A stretch of 64,000 bases of DNA from positions 1-64,000 of the forward strand of contig CADAHH010000007.1 of NCBI GenBank assembly GCA_902787685.1, in the 5' to 3' direction. The position numbers and the translations under genes were made by a program. The notes below the pieces were generated by a model. It was not told the origin of the DNA and made no database searches. It worked only from the letters and a program-made list of their open reading frames with translations. Shown in pieces: positions 18,499 through 29,700 of the stretch (position 1 is the first letter of the stretch; each line of letters starts with the position of its first letter). The DNA comes from an uncultured Eubacteriales bacterium. GTDB taxonomy: Bacteria > Bacillota > Clostridia > TANB77 > CAG-508.

Positions 18499-19742
18499 TT
18501 ACTCATATATTCAATTGCTTTTAATACACCAATTTTACCATAATAGTATGACAATCCTCCTTGCATATATGCAATATATGGTGGGCGAATTGGTCCATCA
18601 CAGCTAAGCTCAATTGTTGCACCATCTACAAAAGTTCCTGCAGCCATTATCACTTCATCTTCATATCCTGCCATTGGGCTTGGTATTGGTGTAACATAAC
18701 TATCTATTGGACAACCTGATTGTATTCCTTGGCAATATTTTATTAGTTTTTCTTTATCATTAAATATTATGCTTTGTACAATATCTGCCCTTGGCTCATT
18801 GTATTTTGGAGTTGTATTATATCCTAATTTTTCTAACATTGCGCTTGCAAATATTGCTGTTTTTACAGCACTTGTAACAACCTCAGGGGCAAAAAATAAT
18901 CCTTTTAAGAAATTAGTATTTTGGTACATTGATGGTCCAATTTCTTTTCCAAGTCCTGTTAATCTATCTGCAACTAATGCAATTAGTTTTTCCTTTCCTA
19001 CTACATAAGCTCCACTTGTTGCAATTCCTGCTCCTAAATTTTTAATTAATGATCCAACTGCAATATCTGCTCCAACTTCTATTGGTTCTTTTTCAGAAAT
19101 AAATTCACAATAGCAATTATCTACCATAATAATTACTTCAGTATTAACTTTTCTAATTTCTTTTACTATATTTTCAACTTTATCAATTGTTAAACTCTTT
19201 CTTGTTGAATATCCAAGTGACCTTTGAATTTCAACAAGTTTGATATCTTTTTTAGATAATCTTTCGACAATTTTTTCAGTATCAAATTCATCATTTACTA
19301 AATCAATTTGTTCATAATTTATATTAAAAGCTTTAAGTGAACTAGGTCCTGGTTTTTTCCCTATTCCTATTACAGTTTGAAGTGTATCATAAGGAAGCCC
19401 TGTAATGCTAAGCATAGTATCGCCTGGTCTCAACAATCCTTGTAAAGTTACAGCTAATGCATGTGACCCAGATATAAACTGTGCGCGAACAAGAGCATCT
19501 TCTGATTTAAAAACTTTGCTATAAATTTCTTCAATTTTATTTCTTCCTGGTTCATCAATTCCATAACCTGTTGAAGTATTTAAATGTGATTCAGACAAAT
19601 TACAATCTTGCATTGCTTTCAATACTTTTAGCGAGTTTACTTCACACACTCTATCTACCTTTTCAAATTCTTCTTTAATTTCTTTTTCCACTTCAATTGA
19701 AAGTTTTTCTAAATCTTCACTTATTTCAAATTCTTTATACAT
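18495..19742 (-). CDS. Aluminium-resistance-like PLP enzyme, methionine gamma-lyase family (415 aa)
   Basis: A fold-type I pyridoxal-phosphate protein of the family annotated as aluminium resistance protein or methionine gamma-lyase family. The PLP lysine is expected in GSLIKNLGAGIATSGAY (about residue 240-255), preceded by the aspartate in VDNCYCEF. A C-terminal ELSCDGPIRPPYIAYMQGG block is typical. The natural start is taken as ATG 19742. The frame is open for 41 more codons to 19865, but that stretch translates a GGTCCC repeat. The ribosome site AAGGGAGA (19842-19849) lies about 100 nt upstream, cut off from the ATG by the repeat. Confidence 0.85.
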   Translation of the reverse strand: MYKEFEISEDLEKLSIEVEKEIKEEFEKVDRVCEVNSLKVLKAMQDCNLSESHLNTSTGYGIDEPGRNKIEEIYSKVFKSEDALVRAQFISGSHALAVTLQGLLRPGDTMLSITGLPYDTLQTVIGIGKKPGPSSLKAFNINYEQIDLVNDEFDTEKIVERLSKKDIKLVEIQRSLGYSTRKSLTIDKVENIVKEIRKVNTEVIIMVDNCYCEFISEKEPIEVGADIAVGSLIKNLGAGIATSGAYVVGKEKLIALVADRLTGLGKEIGPSMYQNTNFLKGLFFAPEVVTSAVKTAIFASAMLEKLGYNTTPKYNEPRADIVQSIIFNDKEKLIKYCQGIQSGCPIDSYVTPIPSPMAGYEDEVIMAAGTFVDGATIELSCDGPIRPPYIAYMQGGLSYYYGKIGVLKAIEYMSK

Positions 19743-19765
19743 TTTTTTATATAATAGCTTTTTTG

Positions 19766-19831
19766 GCAAATTGGGACCGGGTCCCAATTGCACTGTGCAA
19801 AAAATACCCGGTCCCAATTGCACTGTACCAA
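19766..19831. repeat. Family C GGTCCC repeats inside the leader of the PLP-enzyme gene
   Basis: One inverted unit (AAATTGGGACC) and two direct units (GGTCCCAATTGCACTGT) lie together. On the minus strand AGCTGTTTTGG upstream and CCAAAAAAGCT downstream can pair and enclose the insert. It separates ribosome site and start codon of the downstream gene. Confidence 0.75.
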
Positions 19832-19873
19832 AACAGCTATATCTCCCTTCTTTACTATGTTTCATTGCTTTTT

Positions 19874-19902
19874 ATTATATATCATTTTTTATCATTTGTC
19901 AA
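19874..19902 (-). promoter_or_regulatory. Consensus promoter of the PLP-enzyme gene
   Basis: On the minus strand TTGACA (19897-19902), 17-bp spacer, TATAAT (19874-19879). Transcription would start near 19867, about 20 nt before the AAGGGAGA ribosome site. Confidence 0.8.
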
Positions 19903-19905
19903 AAT

Positions 19906-19985
19906 AGTACCCGGTCCCAATTGCACTGTGCAAAAAATACCCGGTCCCAATTTGCCCAAAAAAAGACCTGGTCCCAATTTACCAA
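19906..19985. repeat. Second cluster of family C GGTCCC repeats, overlapping the protease gene end
   Basis: Three direct units of GGTCCCAATT spaced 29 bp apart (about 19914, 19943 and 19972), with tails GCACTGTGC, TGCCCAA and TACCAAG. The last unit supplies the final Trp codon context and the TAA stop of the S8 protease gene on the minus strand. Confidence 0.75.
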
Positions 19986-22159
19986 GTCAGTTTTGCCCAA
20001 TCAGGATGCTTTGCTTTTACTTCTGCACTATTTTGTGCTGCCATATATCTTTGTATCTTTAAAATATCGCCTATATCTATTCTACCATTATTGTTTACAT
20101 CCCCTATTGTTATTTCTTCGCTATTTAATTTCCAATCTGAATGTTTTTGTGCAACAATTTTATCATTTGATTGTGCTATATGTCTTTTTAATTTTAATAA
20201 ATCTCCAATGTCTATTTTTTTATTCTTATTTAGATCTCCATACATAATATCTGTTGATTCTGTTCCTGGTTCTGTAGATGTATTAGTATTAGTATTTGTA
20301 TTAGTATTTGTATTTGTATTTGTGTTCGTATTTGTATTTGTATTCGTATTTGTATTTGTATTGGCATCAGTATTAGTGTTTGTGTTGGTATCAGTGCCAG
20401 TATTAGTATTTGTATTTGTTGATGGATCAGGAGTTTCTTGAGATTTATCTGTATATATTTTTTCGTGAACTATGTTTCCTTTTTCATCTTTAAGCCATAT
20501 ATACTTGTCATTATCAGAATATGTTGTTAGAGTAAAAGGCATCATTTTTCCTGAACCATTTTTAGGTTGTTTCCACTCATCTATATTTGGTTCTTTATCA
20601 GTATTAGTATAAGCACGATAAGTTATTAGATTTCCACATACAGCATAAGTTGTAATATCAACCATATCTGGATTGTTTGCATTTTGTTTTACCTCGATTG
20701 ATGCTATTACTGGCTTATTAAACTTACCTATATCAAAATTAATAAACCCATATCCAAAATATTTATCTTTTCCTTTAGTTCCTAAATCTTCAGCATTTTG
20801 TATTAATATGTTCTTAACTTGCTCAGATGTGTAATTTTTATTCTCTGTTTTTATCATAGCTATTGCTGATGTTATGAATGGTGATGCAAATGATGTTCCT
20901 GAATTCTTAATATTAATATTAACTATATCTTCATTATAAAGATTATCTCCTGTATAATATGGTAAAATTAACCCTTTACCTGGAGCTGTAAAATCTAAAG
21001 CATTACCATAATTTGAAAATTGTGCAATTTCTTTATCAATTGTTGTTGCTCCAACTGCTATAGTATAATTACTACATGCTGGATAATATACATTTTCTTC
21101 TCCTTTATTACCAGAAGCACATACTATCATAACACCTGAATTATATATAGATTTTATAAATTCATCAAAATACTTTTTTGAATTTGCATCTATTTCATTT
21201 TCATCTATTCCTAAACTTAAATTAATGACATCAACTTTATTAGATACTGCTTTCATAGCTTCTAATACAGCTATTAAGCCTCCTTCTCCTTTATTATCCA
21301 AGGTTTTTATAGGTACTATTTTTACATTGTTTGATGTTCCTTCTGCAATAATTCCTGCAACCATAGTTCCATGTCCATTGTCATCTGCAATATTTTTATT
21401 TTTAGATATGTAATTATATGAATCTGCTAAATCTAATCTATCTCCATTACTTACATTTTTAAATACTTCGTGTGTTGTTCTAACACCAGTATCTAATACT
21501 GCAACTTTTATATCTTGATTAGCATTTCTTTGATTTAACATATATTTATATCTAACTAGTCCTGTGTCATATATCCCCCATGCTTCTTTACCATTTTGTG
21601 CAGATTGTGCCTCTATATTTATATCTTCTTGATCATTTTCTAATGCAGATACTTTATAGTCTTTTATAACACCTTCAATAGCTTCATCTTCTTTTAAAGA
21701 CTCATATCCTTTTTTTGTATCTTCTGAATTAGAATAATGAACAGTATATAAATCATCTGAAATTTTAGCTATTGATTCTATATTATCAGCTTTGGATATT
21801 TTATCTATATTTGATGTTTTTATCATAATTGTTTTTGTAGAATATGGATTATCTTCGTATGTTTTTGGAGAATACTGGTTATCTTCGTTTGTTTTTTCCA
21901 CATTTGATTCATTATTTGTAGATAACTGCTGTGGTTCTTCTTTTGGTTGATTTATTTTTTGATAATCATCTGATTTTTTTGTTAAATCCACATAAAGTAT
22001 TTCTTCTTCTCCAATTTTAATTGTATTTGTTTCAGCCCATACTTGTTCTTTATTCTTTTTTGCAAATATATTTATTGATATGATAATTCCGCTAACTAAA
22101 GATAATGCTATAATAGTAATAATTATAATTGCTATTGATTCTTTTATTAATTTTTTCAT
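19979..22159 (-). CDS. Membrane-anchored S8 subtilisin-like protease with dockerin-like tail (726 aa)
   Basis: Residues 8-32 are a signal-anchor helix. Residues about 110-170 resemble an inhibitor I9-like propeptide. The catalytic triad is Asp223 (VAVLDTG), His263 (DNGHGTMVAG) and Ser423 (NSGTSFASP), with oxyanion Asn351. A beta-domain of about 100 residues follows, then a Thr-Asn repeat linker (about 585-640), then two EF-hand-like repeats (GDLNKNKKIDIGDLLKLKR and GDVNNNGRIDIGDILKIQR) forming a type I dockerin-like domain. It is likely an exported protease displayed on or released from the surface. The last residues and the stop come from a GGTCCC repeat. Confidence 0.92.
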   Translation of the reverse strand: MKKLIKESIAIIIITIIALSLVSGIIISINIFAKKNKEQVWAETNTIKIGEEEILYVDLTKKSDDYQKINQPKEEPQQLSTNNESNVEKTNEDNQYSPKTYEDNPYSTKTIMIKTSNIDKISKADNIESIAKISDDLYTVHYSNSEDTKKGYESLKEDEAIEGVIKDYKVSALENDQEDINIEAQSAQNGKEAWGIYDTGLVRYKYMLNQRNANQDIKVAVLDTGVRTTHEVFKNVSNGDRLDLADSYNYISKNKNIADDNGHGTMVAGIIAEGTSNNVKIVPIKTLDNKGEGGLIAVLEAMKAVSNKVDVINLSLGIDENEIDANSKKYFDEFIKSIYNSGVMIVCASGNKGEENVYYPACSNYTIAVGATTIDKEIAQFSNYGNALDFTAPGKGLILPYYTGDNLYNEDIVNINIKNSGTSFASPFITSAIAMIKTENKNYTSEQVKNILIQNAEDLGTKGKDKYFGYGFINFDIGKFNKPVIASIEVKQNANNPDMVDITTYAVCGNLITYRAYTNTDKEPNIDEWKQPKNGSGKMMPFTLTTYSDNDKYIWLKDEKGNIVHEKIYTDKSQETPDPSTNTNTNTGTDTNTNTNTDANTNTNTNTNTNTNTNTNTNTNTNTNTNTSTEPGTESTDIMYGDLNKNKKIDIGDLLKLKRHIAQSNDKIVAQKHSDWKLNSEEITIGDVNNNGRIDIGDILKIQRYMAAQNSAEVKAKHPDWAKLTW
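20279..20424. repeat. Hexamer tandem repeat coding the Thr-Asn linker
   Basis: About twenty copies of a 6-bp unit (ATTTGT/ATTAGT variants) encode alternating Thr and Asn between protease and dockerin domains. Slippage could change linker length between strains. Confidence 0.85.
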
Positions 22160-22200
22160 TGTATAATAATCCTTTCGAGAACTTATAATTTACTATATTT

Positions 22201-22240
22201 ATCTTAACACATAAAACGAATTTTTTCAATAAAAAAATTC
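22201..22240 (-). promoter_or_regulatory. Protease gene promoter with -35 box in a hairpin
   Basis: On the minus strand TTGAAA (22224-22229), 17-bp spacer, TAAGAT (22201-22206). The -35 box is the descending arm of an AT-rich hairpin GAATTTTTT, AAAAAATTC. Confidence 0.6.
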
Positions 22241-22312
22241 TTTACCCTCCTCTCAATGTGTAGGTTAGTCAATTATTTGTCAAAAATTATTTAAAACAAA
22301 TACTTTGAGCAC

Positions 22313-23014
22313 TTATTTTGCTAAATCCGATTCTTCTTGACTATTAAGATTTTTTATGTTTGGTGCAAAATAATAAAGTGTTTGAAAAACTCCCAATACT
22401 TTATCTTTGCTTGGTACTCTATTATGTTCAAGTACTGATAATTTATTTGTTTGATTATTAAATCTTATATCAAAAGAGTTAGTTCCATTTTTATGTTCTT
22501 TTTTTGTAATTAATAAGGAATCATAATTATACACTGGTTCTCCTGTATCCTTATTAGTTTGGTAAACACATGCTGCATCTATTTTTTTGCTTTTATCAGT
22601 ATAGATTGTAAAGCATATATATGTTTTTCTATGATCTGTTCCTAAAGATATAGAACTTGCATTAAACATTAATAATTCAAGATCTATTGGTTCTGTACAA
22701 AGAAGAATTTTTCTTTCTATTTGATTTAAACCTTCTTCTGGTTTTTTAGAAATTTTATATACATATAAATCATTATTAAATTCAACTTTTATTTTATAGC
22801 CTTTGACTCTATATTTGATTCCAAAATCTTCTTGTGATATAATATCTAATTTCCCCTTTTTTTTCTTAGATGTATTCATTTTACTTATTTCAGCATCACT
22901 TAATTCAATCAAATGATTATCATCACACTCATCAAGTATTTCTTTTATCCTTCTAATTATTTTTTCATAATTATTTGTATTTCTCTCATCATCATTATTA
23001 TTATTTTTTTTCAT
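22313..23014 (-). CDS. Hypothetical protein downstream of rpoC (233 aa)
   Basis: A soluble, charged protein with an Asn/Asp-rich N terminus (residues 1-15), a helical segment (about 16-35), and a core of alternating beta strands. No signal peptide, membrane segment or recognised catalytic motif is visible. The start at 23014 follows GGGAG; the frame stays open to 23053 but overlaps the rpoC terminator hairpin. It could be a regulator or cargo gene. I do not recognise the family. Confidence 0.6.
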   Translation of the reverse strand: MKKNNNNDDERNTNNYEKIIRRIKEILDECDDNHLIELSDAEISKMNTSKKKKGKLDIISQEDFGIKYRVKGYKIKVEFNNDLYVYKISKKPEEGLNQIERKILLCTEPIDLELLMFNASSISLGTDHRKTYICFTIYTDKSKKIDAACVYQTNKDTGEPVYNYDSLLITKKEHKNGTNSFDIRFNNQTNKLSVLEHNRVPSKDKVLGVFQTLYYFAPNIKNLNSQEESDLAK

Positions 23015-23039
23015 TTTCTGCTCCCTATATACAAATTTA

Positions 23040-23086
23040 GCCAATGAAAACAAATATTAATAAATATTAAATTTGTTCTCATTGGC
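23040..23086 (-). terminator. Hairpin after rpoC
   Basis: GCCAATGA (23040-23047) pairs with TCATTGGC (23079-23086) and the stem continues through AACAAAT, ATTTGTT. It is a strong stem but the following sequence on the minus strand is only moderately T-rich (TAAATTTG). Confidence 0.6.
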
Positions 23087-23094
23087 ATTCTTAA

Positions 23095-26000
23095 TTATTC
23101 AGTTACTGTTTCTTCTTCATTTGGTTGTTCTTCTTTTTCTCTTTCGACTTTAATTGTTATATCTTGATATTTTTTCATACCAGTTCCAGCTGGAATTAAT
23201 TTACCGATAATAACATTTTCTTTAAGTCCTACTAATTCATCTTCTTTTCCTTTTATTGCTGCTTCTGTTAATACTCTTGTGGTTTCTTGGAAAGAAGCTG
23301 CAGATAAGAAGCTATCTGTTGCAAGTGATGCTTTTGTAATTCCAAGTAAAATACGTTTTCCTTTTGCAGGTCTTAATCCTTGTTTTTCTGCTTGTTCATT
23401 TTTCTCTGCAAATTCATACATATCAACTAGAGTTCCTGGGAACATATCTGTATCTCCATTATCTTCTACTCTTACTTTTTTAAGCATTTGTCTTGCAATT
23501 AATTCAATATGTTTATCATTTATATCAACACCTTGGTTTCTATAAACTTTTTGAACTTCTGTTGTTAAATATTCAAATACTCCTTCTGGTCCTTTGATTG
23601 CTAATATATCAGATGGATTTAATGATCCTTCTATTAAAGCATCTCCTGGTTCTACCATATCTCCATCTTTAACTTTCATTTTTGGTCCATATGGAATTGT
23701 ATAAGATTTTGATTCAGTTTTATTTGTAACAACAACTTCTTTTTTCTTCTTAGTTTCTTTTATTTTTACTTTACCAGCAATTTCAGTCATAACAGCTAAT
23801 CCCTTAGGTTTACGAGCTTCAAATAATTCTTCTACTCTTGGTAAACCTTGAGTTATATCTGTACCAATAGCACCACCGGCGTGTTTTGTATTCATTGTAA
23901 GCTGTGTTCCTGGCTCACCTATTGATTGAGCTGCAACTATTCCTATTGTTTCACCTATTTCAACTTTATTATGTCTTGCTAAGCTCATACCATAACATTT
24001 TTGGCATACACCATGTTTAGAATGACATCCAAGTACAGAACGTACTTCAACTTTTTCTATTCCGGCATCTACTATATCTTGAGCTAATTTATCTGTAATC
24101 ATTGTATCAGTGTCAACAATTGTTTTCTTTGTTGTAGGATTTACAATATCTCTTACAGGATATCTTCCAACTAATCTCTCTTGAATTGGTTCAATTAATT
24201 GGTTTCCATCTTTAATATCATAAACTATTAATCCTTCATTTGAACCACAATCTTGGTCTCTTACAATTATTTCTTGAGCAACATCAACTAATCTTCTTGT
24301 TAAGTATCCAGAGTCTGCTGTTCTTAAAGCAGTATCTGCTAAACCTTTACGTGCTTGGTGAGATGAAATAAAGTATTCTAGAGCATCTAATCCTTCAGCA
24401 AATGAAGCTTTAATTGGTATTTCAATAACTTTACCTGTTGTACCAGCCATAAGTCCTCTCATACCTGCTGCTTGTCTTAATTGGTTAATATTACCTCTTG
24501 CTCCTGATTTAATCATTAAGTTTGTTGGGTTAAGTGGCTCTAGATTATTTTCTAATGCCTTTCCAACTTCGATTGTTGCATTATTCCAGATATTAACTAC
24601 AGCTTTAAATCTTTCATCTTCTGTAATTAAACCTCTTCTATATTGTTTTCTAACTGTAGCAACTTGTTCTTCTGCATCTGCAAGTATTTCTTTTTTCTGT
24701 TTAGGAACTTTAACATCTTCCATAGAATATGTTAATCCTGATTTTGTAGAATATTTATATCCTTTTTCTTTAATATTATCCAAAACTTCAGCAGATTTAG
24801 ATAAACCATGAATTCTGATACATCTATTAATAATATCTCCAACTTTTTTGTCATTAACTGTAAATCCAATTTCATAATTGAACATTTCTTCAGGATTTGT
24901 TCTATCAACATATCCTAAATCTTGAGGCATTCCTTGATTGTATATAATTCTTCCAACTGTTGTTTCTATTTTCTTAGATTTTTTCTCTCCATCTATTTCT
25001 AATGTTCTTCTTACAAATATTTTTGCATGCATTCCAACAGCACCATTTTCATAGGCTAGAATAGCTTCTTCAGGATCTTTGAAATATTTTCCTTCTCCAA
25101 TTTCTCCATCTGCATCCATTGTTAAATAATATCCACCAAATACCATATCTTGTGTTGGTACTGTAACTGTTTTACCATCTTGTGGTTTAAGTAAATTATT
25201 TGTAGATAGCATTAAATATCTTGCTTCTGCTTGTGCTTCTGGTGATAATGGTAAATGTATAGCCATTTGGTCACCATCGAAGTCAGCATTAAATGCTGTA
25301 CAAACTAATGGATGAAGTTTTATTGCTCTACCTTCAACTAAAACTGGCTCAAATGCTTGAATACCAAGTCTATGTAGTGTTGGTGCACGGTTTAGCATAA
25401 CAGGGTGATCTTTAATAACTTCTTCTAATATTCCCCAAACTTCTGGTTTTAATCTTTCAACCATACGTTTCGCACTTTTAATATTATGTGCTATTCCTCT
25501 ACCAACTAATTCTTTCATTACAAATGGTTTAAATAATTCTACTGCCATTTCCTTTGGAATACCACATTGATAGATTTTAAGTTCTGGTCCAACTACTATA
25601 ACTGAACGTCCAGAATAATCAACACGTTTTCCAAGTAGGTTTTGACGGAAACGACCTTGTTTTCCTTTAAGCATATCAGATAGAGATTTTAATGCTCTTC
25701 CTCCTGCTCCTGTAACTGGTCTTCCACGTCTAGAATTATCTATTAAAGCATCTACAGATTCTTGTAACATTCTTTTTTCATTTCTAACAATTATTTCTGG
25801 TGCTTCTAATTCTAATAATCTTTTTAATCTGTTATTTCTGTTGATAACACGACGATATAAATCATTTAAATCTGATGTTGCAAATCTACCACCATCTAAT
25901 TGTACCATTGGTCTTAAGTCTGGTGGAATTACTGGAACAACATTCATAATCATCCATTCTGGTCTATTTCCAGATATTCTAAATGATTCAACAGTATCTA

Positions 26001-26631
26001 GTCTTTTTACGATTTTAGCTTTTCTTTGTTCACTAGCTTTTTCTAATTCTTTTCTTAATGAATTTGATAATTTTTCTAAATCAATTTCTTCAAGAAGAGT
26101 TCTTAATGCTTCTGCTCCCATTCCAGCTTTAAATGAACCTTTTCCATATTTTTCAACTGCTTCATGATATTCTTTTTCTGTTAAACATTGGCATTTTTCT
26201 AACCCTGATGTTCCTTTATCTGTAACTATGTATAATGCAAAATATACTACTCTCTCTAAATTTCTAGGAGAGATATCTAGCATTAATGCAATTCTACTTG
26301 GTATCCCTTTAAAATACCAAATATGTGCAACTGGTGCAGCAAGTTCAATATGTCCCATTCTTTCACGTCTAACTTTTGACTTTGTAACTTCAACCCCACA
26401 TCTGTCACAAACTACTCCTTTATATCTTACTCTTTTGTATTTACCACAATGGCATTCCCAGTCTTTTGTTGGTCCAAATATTCTCTCACAGAATAGACCA
26501 TCTCTTTCTGGTTTTAATGTTCTATAATTTATTGTCTCAGGCTTTTTTACTTCACCTTTTGACCATTCTCTAATTTTCTCATCTGATGCAATTCCTATTT
26601 TTAGTTTATTAAAAGTTTCTAATTCTTCCAT
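23095..26631 (-). CDS. rpoC: DNA-directed RNA polymerase subunit beta' (1178 aa)
   Basis: Catalytic subunit of RNA polymerase. The N-terminal zinc ribbon is [20 protein letters not shown] (about 58-77), and the active-site [10 protein letters not shown] with three Mg-binding aspartates lies near 448. The second zinc site (C...[10 protein letters not shown]) and trigger-loop region ([13 protein letters not shown]) are intact. Length matches Gram-positive rpoC. It follows rpoB by 122 bp on the same strand, as expected, and ends in a strong hairpin. Confidence 0.99.
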   Translation of the reverse strand: MEELETFNKLKIGIASDEKIREWSKGEVKKPETINYRTLKPERDGLFCERIFGPTKDWECHCGKYKRVRYKGVVCDRCGVEVTKSKVRRERMGHIELAAPVAHIWYFKGIPSRIALMLDISPRNLERVVYFALYIVTDKGTSGLEKCQCLTEKEYHEAVEKYGKGSFKAGMGAEALRTLLEEIDLEKLSNSLRKELEKASEQRKAKIVKRLDTVESFRISGNRPEWMIMNVVPVIPPDLRPMVQLDGGRFATSDLNDLYRRVINRNNRLKRLLELEAPEIIVRNEKRMLQESVDALIDNSRRGRPVTGAGGRALKSLSDMLKGKQGRFRQNLLGKRVDYSGRSVIVVGPELKIYQCGIPKEMAVELFKPFVMKELVGRGIAHNIKSAKRMVERLKPEVWGILEEVIKDHPVMLNRAPTLHRLGIQAFEPVLVEGRAIKLHPLVCTAFNADFDGDQMAIHLPLSPEAQAEARYLMLSTNNLLKPQDGKTVTVPTQDMVFGGYYLTMDADGEIGEGKYFKDPEEAILAYENGAVGMHAKIFVRRTLEIDGEKKSKKIETTVGRIIYNQGMPQDLGYVDRTNPEEMFNYEIGFTVNDKKVGDIINRCIRIHGLSKSAEVLDNIKEKGYKYSTKSGLTYSMEDVKVPKQKKEILADAEEQVATVRKQYRRGLITEDERFKAVVNIWNNATIEVGKALENNLEPLNPTNLMIKSGARGNINQLRQAAGMRGLMAGTTGKVIEIPIKASFAEGLDALEYFISSHQARKGLADTALRTADSGYLTRRLVDVAQEIIVRDQDCGSNEGLIVYDIKDGNQLIEPIQERLVGRYPVRDIVNPTTKKTIVDTDTMITDKLAQDIVDAGIEKVEVRSVLGCHSKHGVCQKCYGMSLARHNKVEIGETIGIVAAQSIGEPGTQLTMNTKHAGGAIGTDITQGLPRVEELFEARKPKGLAVMTEIAGKVKIKETKKKKEVVVTNKTESKSYTIPYGPKMKVKDGDMVEPGDALIEGSLNPSDILAIKGPEGVFEYLTTEVQKVYRNQGVDINDKHIELIARQMLKKVRVEDNGDTDMFPGTLVDMYEFAEKNEQAEKQGLRPAKGKRILLGITKASLATDSFLSAASFQETTRVLTEAAIKGKEDELVGLKENVIIGKLIPAGTGMKKYQDITIKVEREKEEQPNEEETVTE

Positions 26632-26753
26632 TAAACTTTTTTGCCCCTTTCAAGTATTAATTATAGTTTTCAATCTCAAGCTTTAAATTGTAACACCGCT
26701 GTTCAATTCCCTCTTGAAAATTTAAAGGTTTTGATTGAATATGAAATTAATTT

Positions 26754-29700
26754 TTACTCGTCAAACTCATCATCTATATTTTCATCCAAATCACTATCTT
26801 CTAAAAGAAATTCGTCTTCTTCTTCATCTGAAAATAAATCATCACTATCTTCTTCATATTCCTCGTCATCTTCTAAAAGATCAATTGTATCATCATCAGC
26901 ATCAACATAATTTTCGTCTAATTCATCTCCGACAAGAATATCATCTTTTTCTCCGCTTACTAGCTTCTTTTCTTCTTCTAAATTAAAGTCAACTGCATCT
27001 TCAATATTTTCTTTTATTTCAAGTTCTTTTTCATCATCATAAAGTCTTACATCTAAGCCTAAAGATTGTAGTTCTTTAATTAAAACTTTAAATCCTTCTG
27101 GTATTCCTGGTTCAGGTATGTTTTCACCTTTAACTATTGCTTCATAAGTTTTAACACGACCAACAACGTCATCTGACTTAACTGTTAACATTTCTTGTAA
27201 TGTGTAAGCTGCACCATATGCCTCTAATGCCCAAACTTCCATCTCTCCAAAACGTTGTCCACCAAATTGTGCTTTTCCTCCAAGAGGTTGTTGAGTAACT
27301 AAAGAGTATGGTCCTGTTGACCTAGCATGAATCTTATCATCAACTAAGTGGTGAAGTTTTAACATATATTGAACACCTACTGTAACTGGCTTATCAAATG
27401 GTTCTCCAGTTCTTCCATCATAAAGAATTGTTTTTCCATCTGTTGATAGACCTGATTCTGCAAGTAGTTTTTCTATTTCTTCTTGATTTGCGCCATCAAA
27501 TACTGGTGTTTGAATTTTCCAACCTTTTTCTCTAGCTACCATTCCTAAATGAACTTCTAGAATTTGACCTAAGTTCATACGAGATGGTACACCTAGTGGG
27601 TTTAATAAGATATCTATTGGAGTGCCATCTGGCATAAATGGCATATCTTCAACTGGTAATATTCTTGATACAACACCTTTATTACCATGACGACCAGCCA
27701 TTTTATCTCCAACTGAAATCTTTCTCTTTGTAGCAATATAACATCTTATTACTTGTTTAACTCCTGCTGATAATTCATCAGAATTTTCACGAGTAAATAT
27801 TTTAACATCAACTATTGTTCCTGCTTCTCCATGTGGTACTCTTAAAGATGTATCTCTAACTTCTCTAGCTTTTTCACCAAAGATTGCACGAAGTAATCTT
27901 TCTTCTGCAGTAAGCTCTGTTTCTCCTTTTGGAGTGACTTTTCCTACTAAAATATCTCCAGGTCTAACTTCTGCACCTATTCTAATTATTCCGTTTTCAT
28001 CCAAATCTTTTAATTGGTCATCACCAACATTTGGAATATCACGTGTTATTTCTTCTGCTCCTAGTTTTGTATCACGACATTCACATTCATATTCTTCTAT
28101 ATGTATTGATGTAAATACATCTTCTTTAACAAGTCTTTCACTTAAAAGCACAGCATCCTCGTAGTTGTAACCTTCCCAAGTAGAAAATGCGATTAATACA
28201 TTTTTACCAAGTGCCATTTCTCCATTTTGTGTAGATGGCCCATCTGCGATTGTATCACCTTTTTTAACCTTCTCACCTTTAACAACTATTGGTTTTTGGT
28301 TAATACATGTTCCACCATTTGTTCTTTTAAATTTACGTAATTTATGTGAAATTTTGTGTCCGCTTTTATTTTTAATAATAATTTCATCTGATGTAACTTT
28401 TTCAACAGTTCCATCATCTTCAGCTAAAACTAATATTCCTGAGTCTTTAGCTGCTCTATATTCTATACCTGTTCCTATCATTGGGCTATCTGTGATCATA
28501 AGTGGAACAGCTTGCCTTTGCATGTTTGCACCCATTAGGGCACGTTTTGCATCATCATGCTCTAAGAATGGAATCATAGCTGCTGCAATAGATACAAGTT
28601 GTTTAGGAGAAACATCTATATAATCAACTCTCTCTTTTTCAACTTCTATTATTTCATTTTGATGTCTTACTCTAATTCTATCATGTACAAATGACCCATC
28701 TTTGTTAAGTGGCTCTTGAGCTTGAGCTATGTAATATTTATCTTCTATATCTGCACTCATATTTTCAACGATGTCTGTAACTTTATGTGTTTTAGGATCA
28801 ATTTTTCTGTATGGTGTTTCAATAAATCCATATTCATTTATACTTGCATAAGAAGAAAGTGCTGAAATTAATCCTATATTAGGTCCTTCTGGAGATTCTA
28901 TAGGGCAAAGTCTTCCATAGTGAGTATAGTGAACATCTCTAACCTCAAATCCTGCTCTTTCTCTAGAAAGTCCACCAGGTCCTAATGCTGAAATTCTTCT
29001 TTTATGTGTTAATTCTGAAAGAGGGTTAGTTTGATCCATAAATTGTGATAATTGTGAGCTTCCAAAGAACTCTCTAATAGCTGCTGCTATTGGTTTTGGA
29101 TTAATTAATGTTTGTGGTGTTACAACATCTAAATCTTGAATTGTCATTCTTTCTCTAACCACTCTTTCTAATCTTGCAAGACCAATTCTAAATTGGTTTT
29201 GTAATAATTCACCAACACATCTAATTCTACGATTTGCTAAATGGTCTATGTCATCTACATCACCTAAACCATTATAAATATTAAGCATTACACTAATAGA
29301 AGCAATTATATCTTCAGTTGTAATATATTTTGGAACAAGCTCATTTTCTCTTTCTAAAATAACTTTTACTAAGTCTTTTTCAGCAGTATTTTCTATAATG
29401 TTTTGTAATACTGCATAATTTACATTTTCTCTAAAATGAACCTTTTTTAAATCTACATTTGGAAGTGCTTTATAAATGTTAACTGTACCATTTCCAATTA
29501 TTCTTATTTTTTTATCATTTAGTTTGATATCAACAACATTTATTCCTGAATTTTGAATATTTTCTGCAACTTCTTCTGATATAACTTCATCTGCATTTAC
29601 AAAAACTTCTCCTGTTTCTTTATCCATTATATCATTAAATGCAATATGACCTGCAATACGAGAAGCTAATCCTAATTTTTGATTAAATTTATAACGTCCT

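Noticed and set aside
19906..19985. CRISPR-like array in the GGTCCC units
   Set aside because: Spacing of 29 bp is regular but the intervals are nearly identical partial copies of the same unit, not unique spacers.
20091..20441. Plus-strand frame opposite the protease
   Set aside because: It is the complement of the Thr-Asn repeat and dockerin codons; no ribosome site and repetitive.
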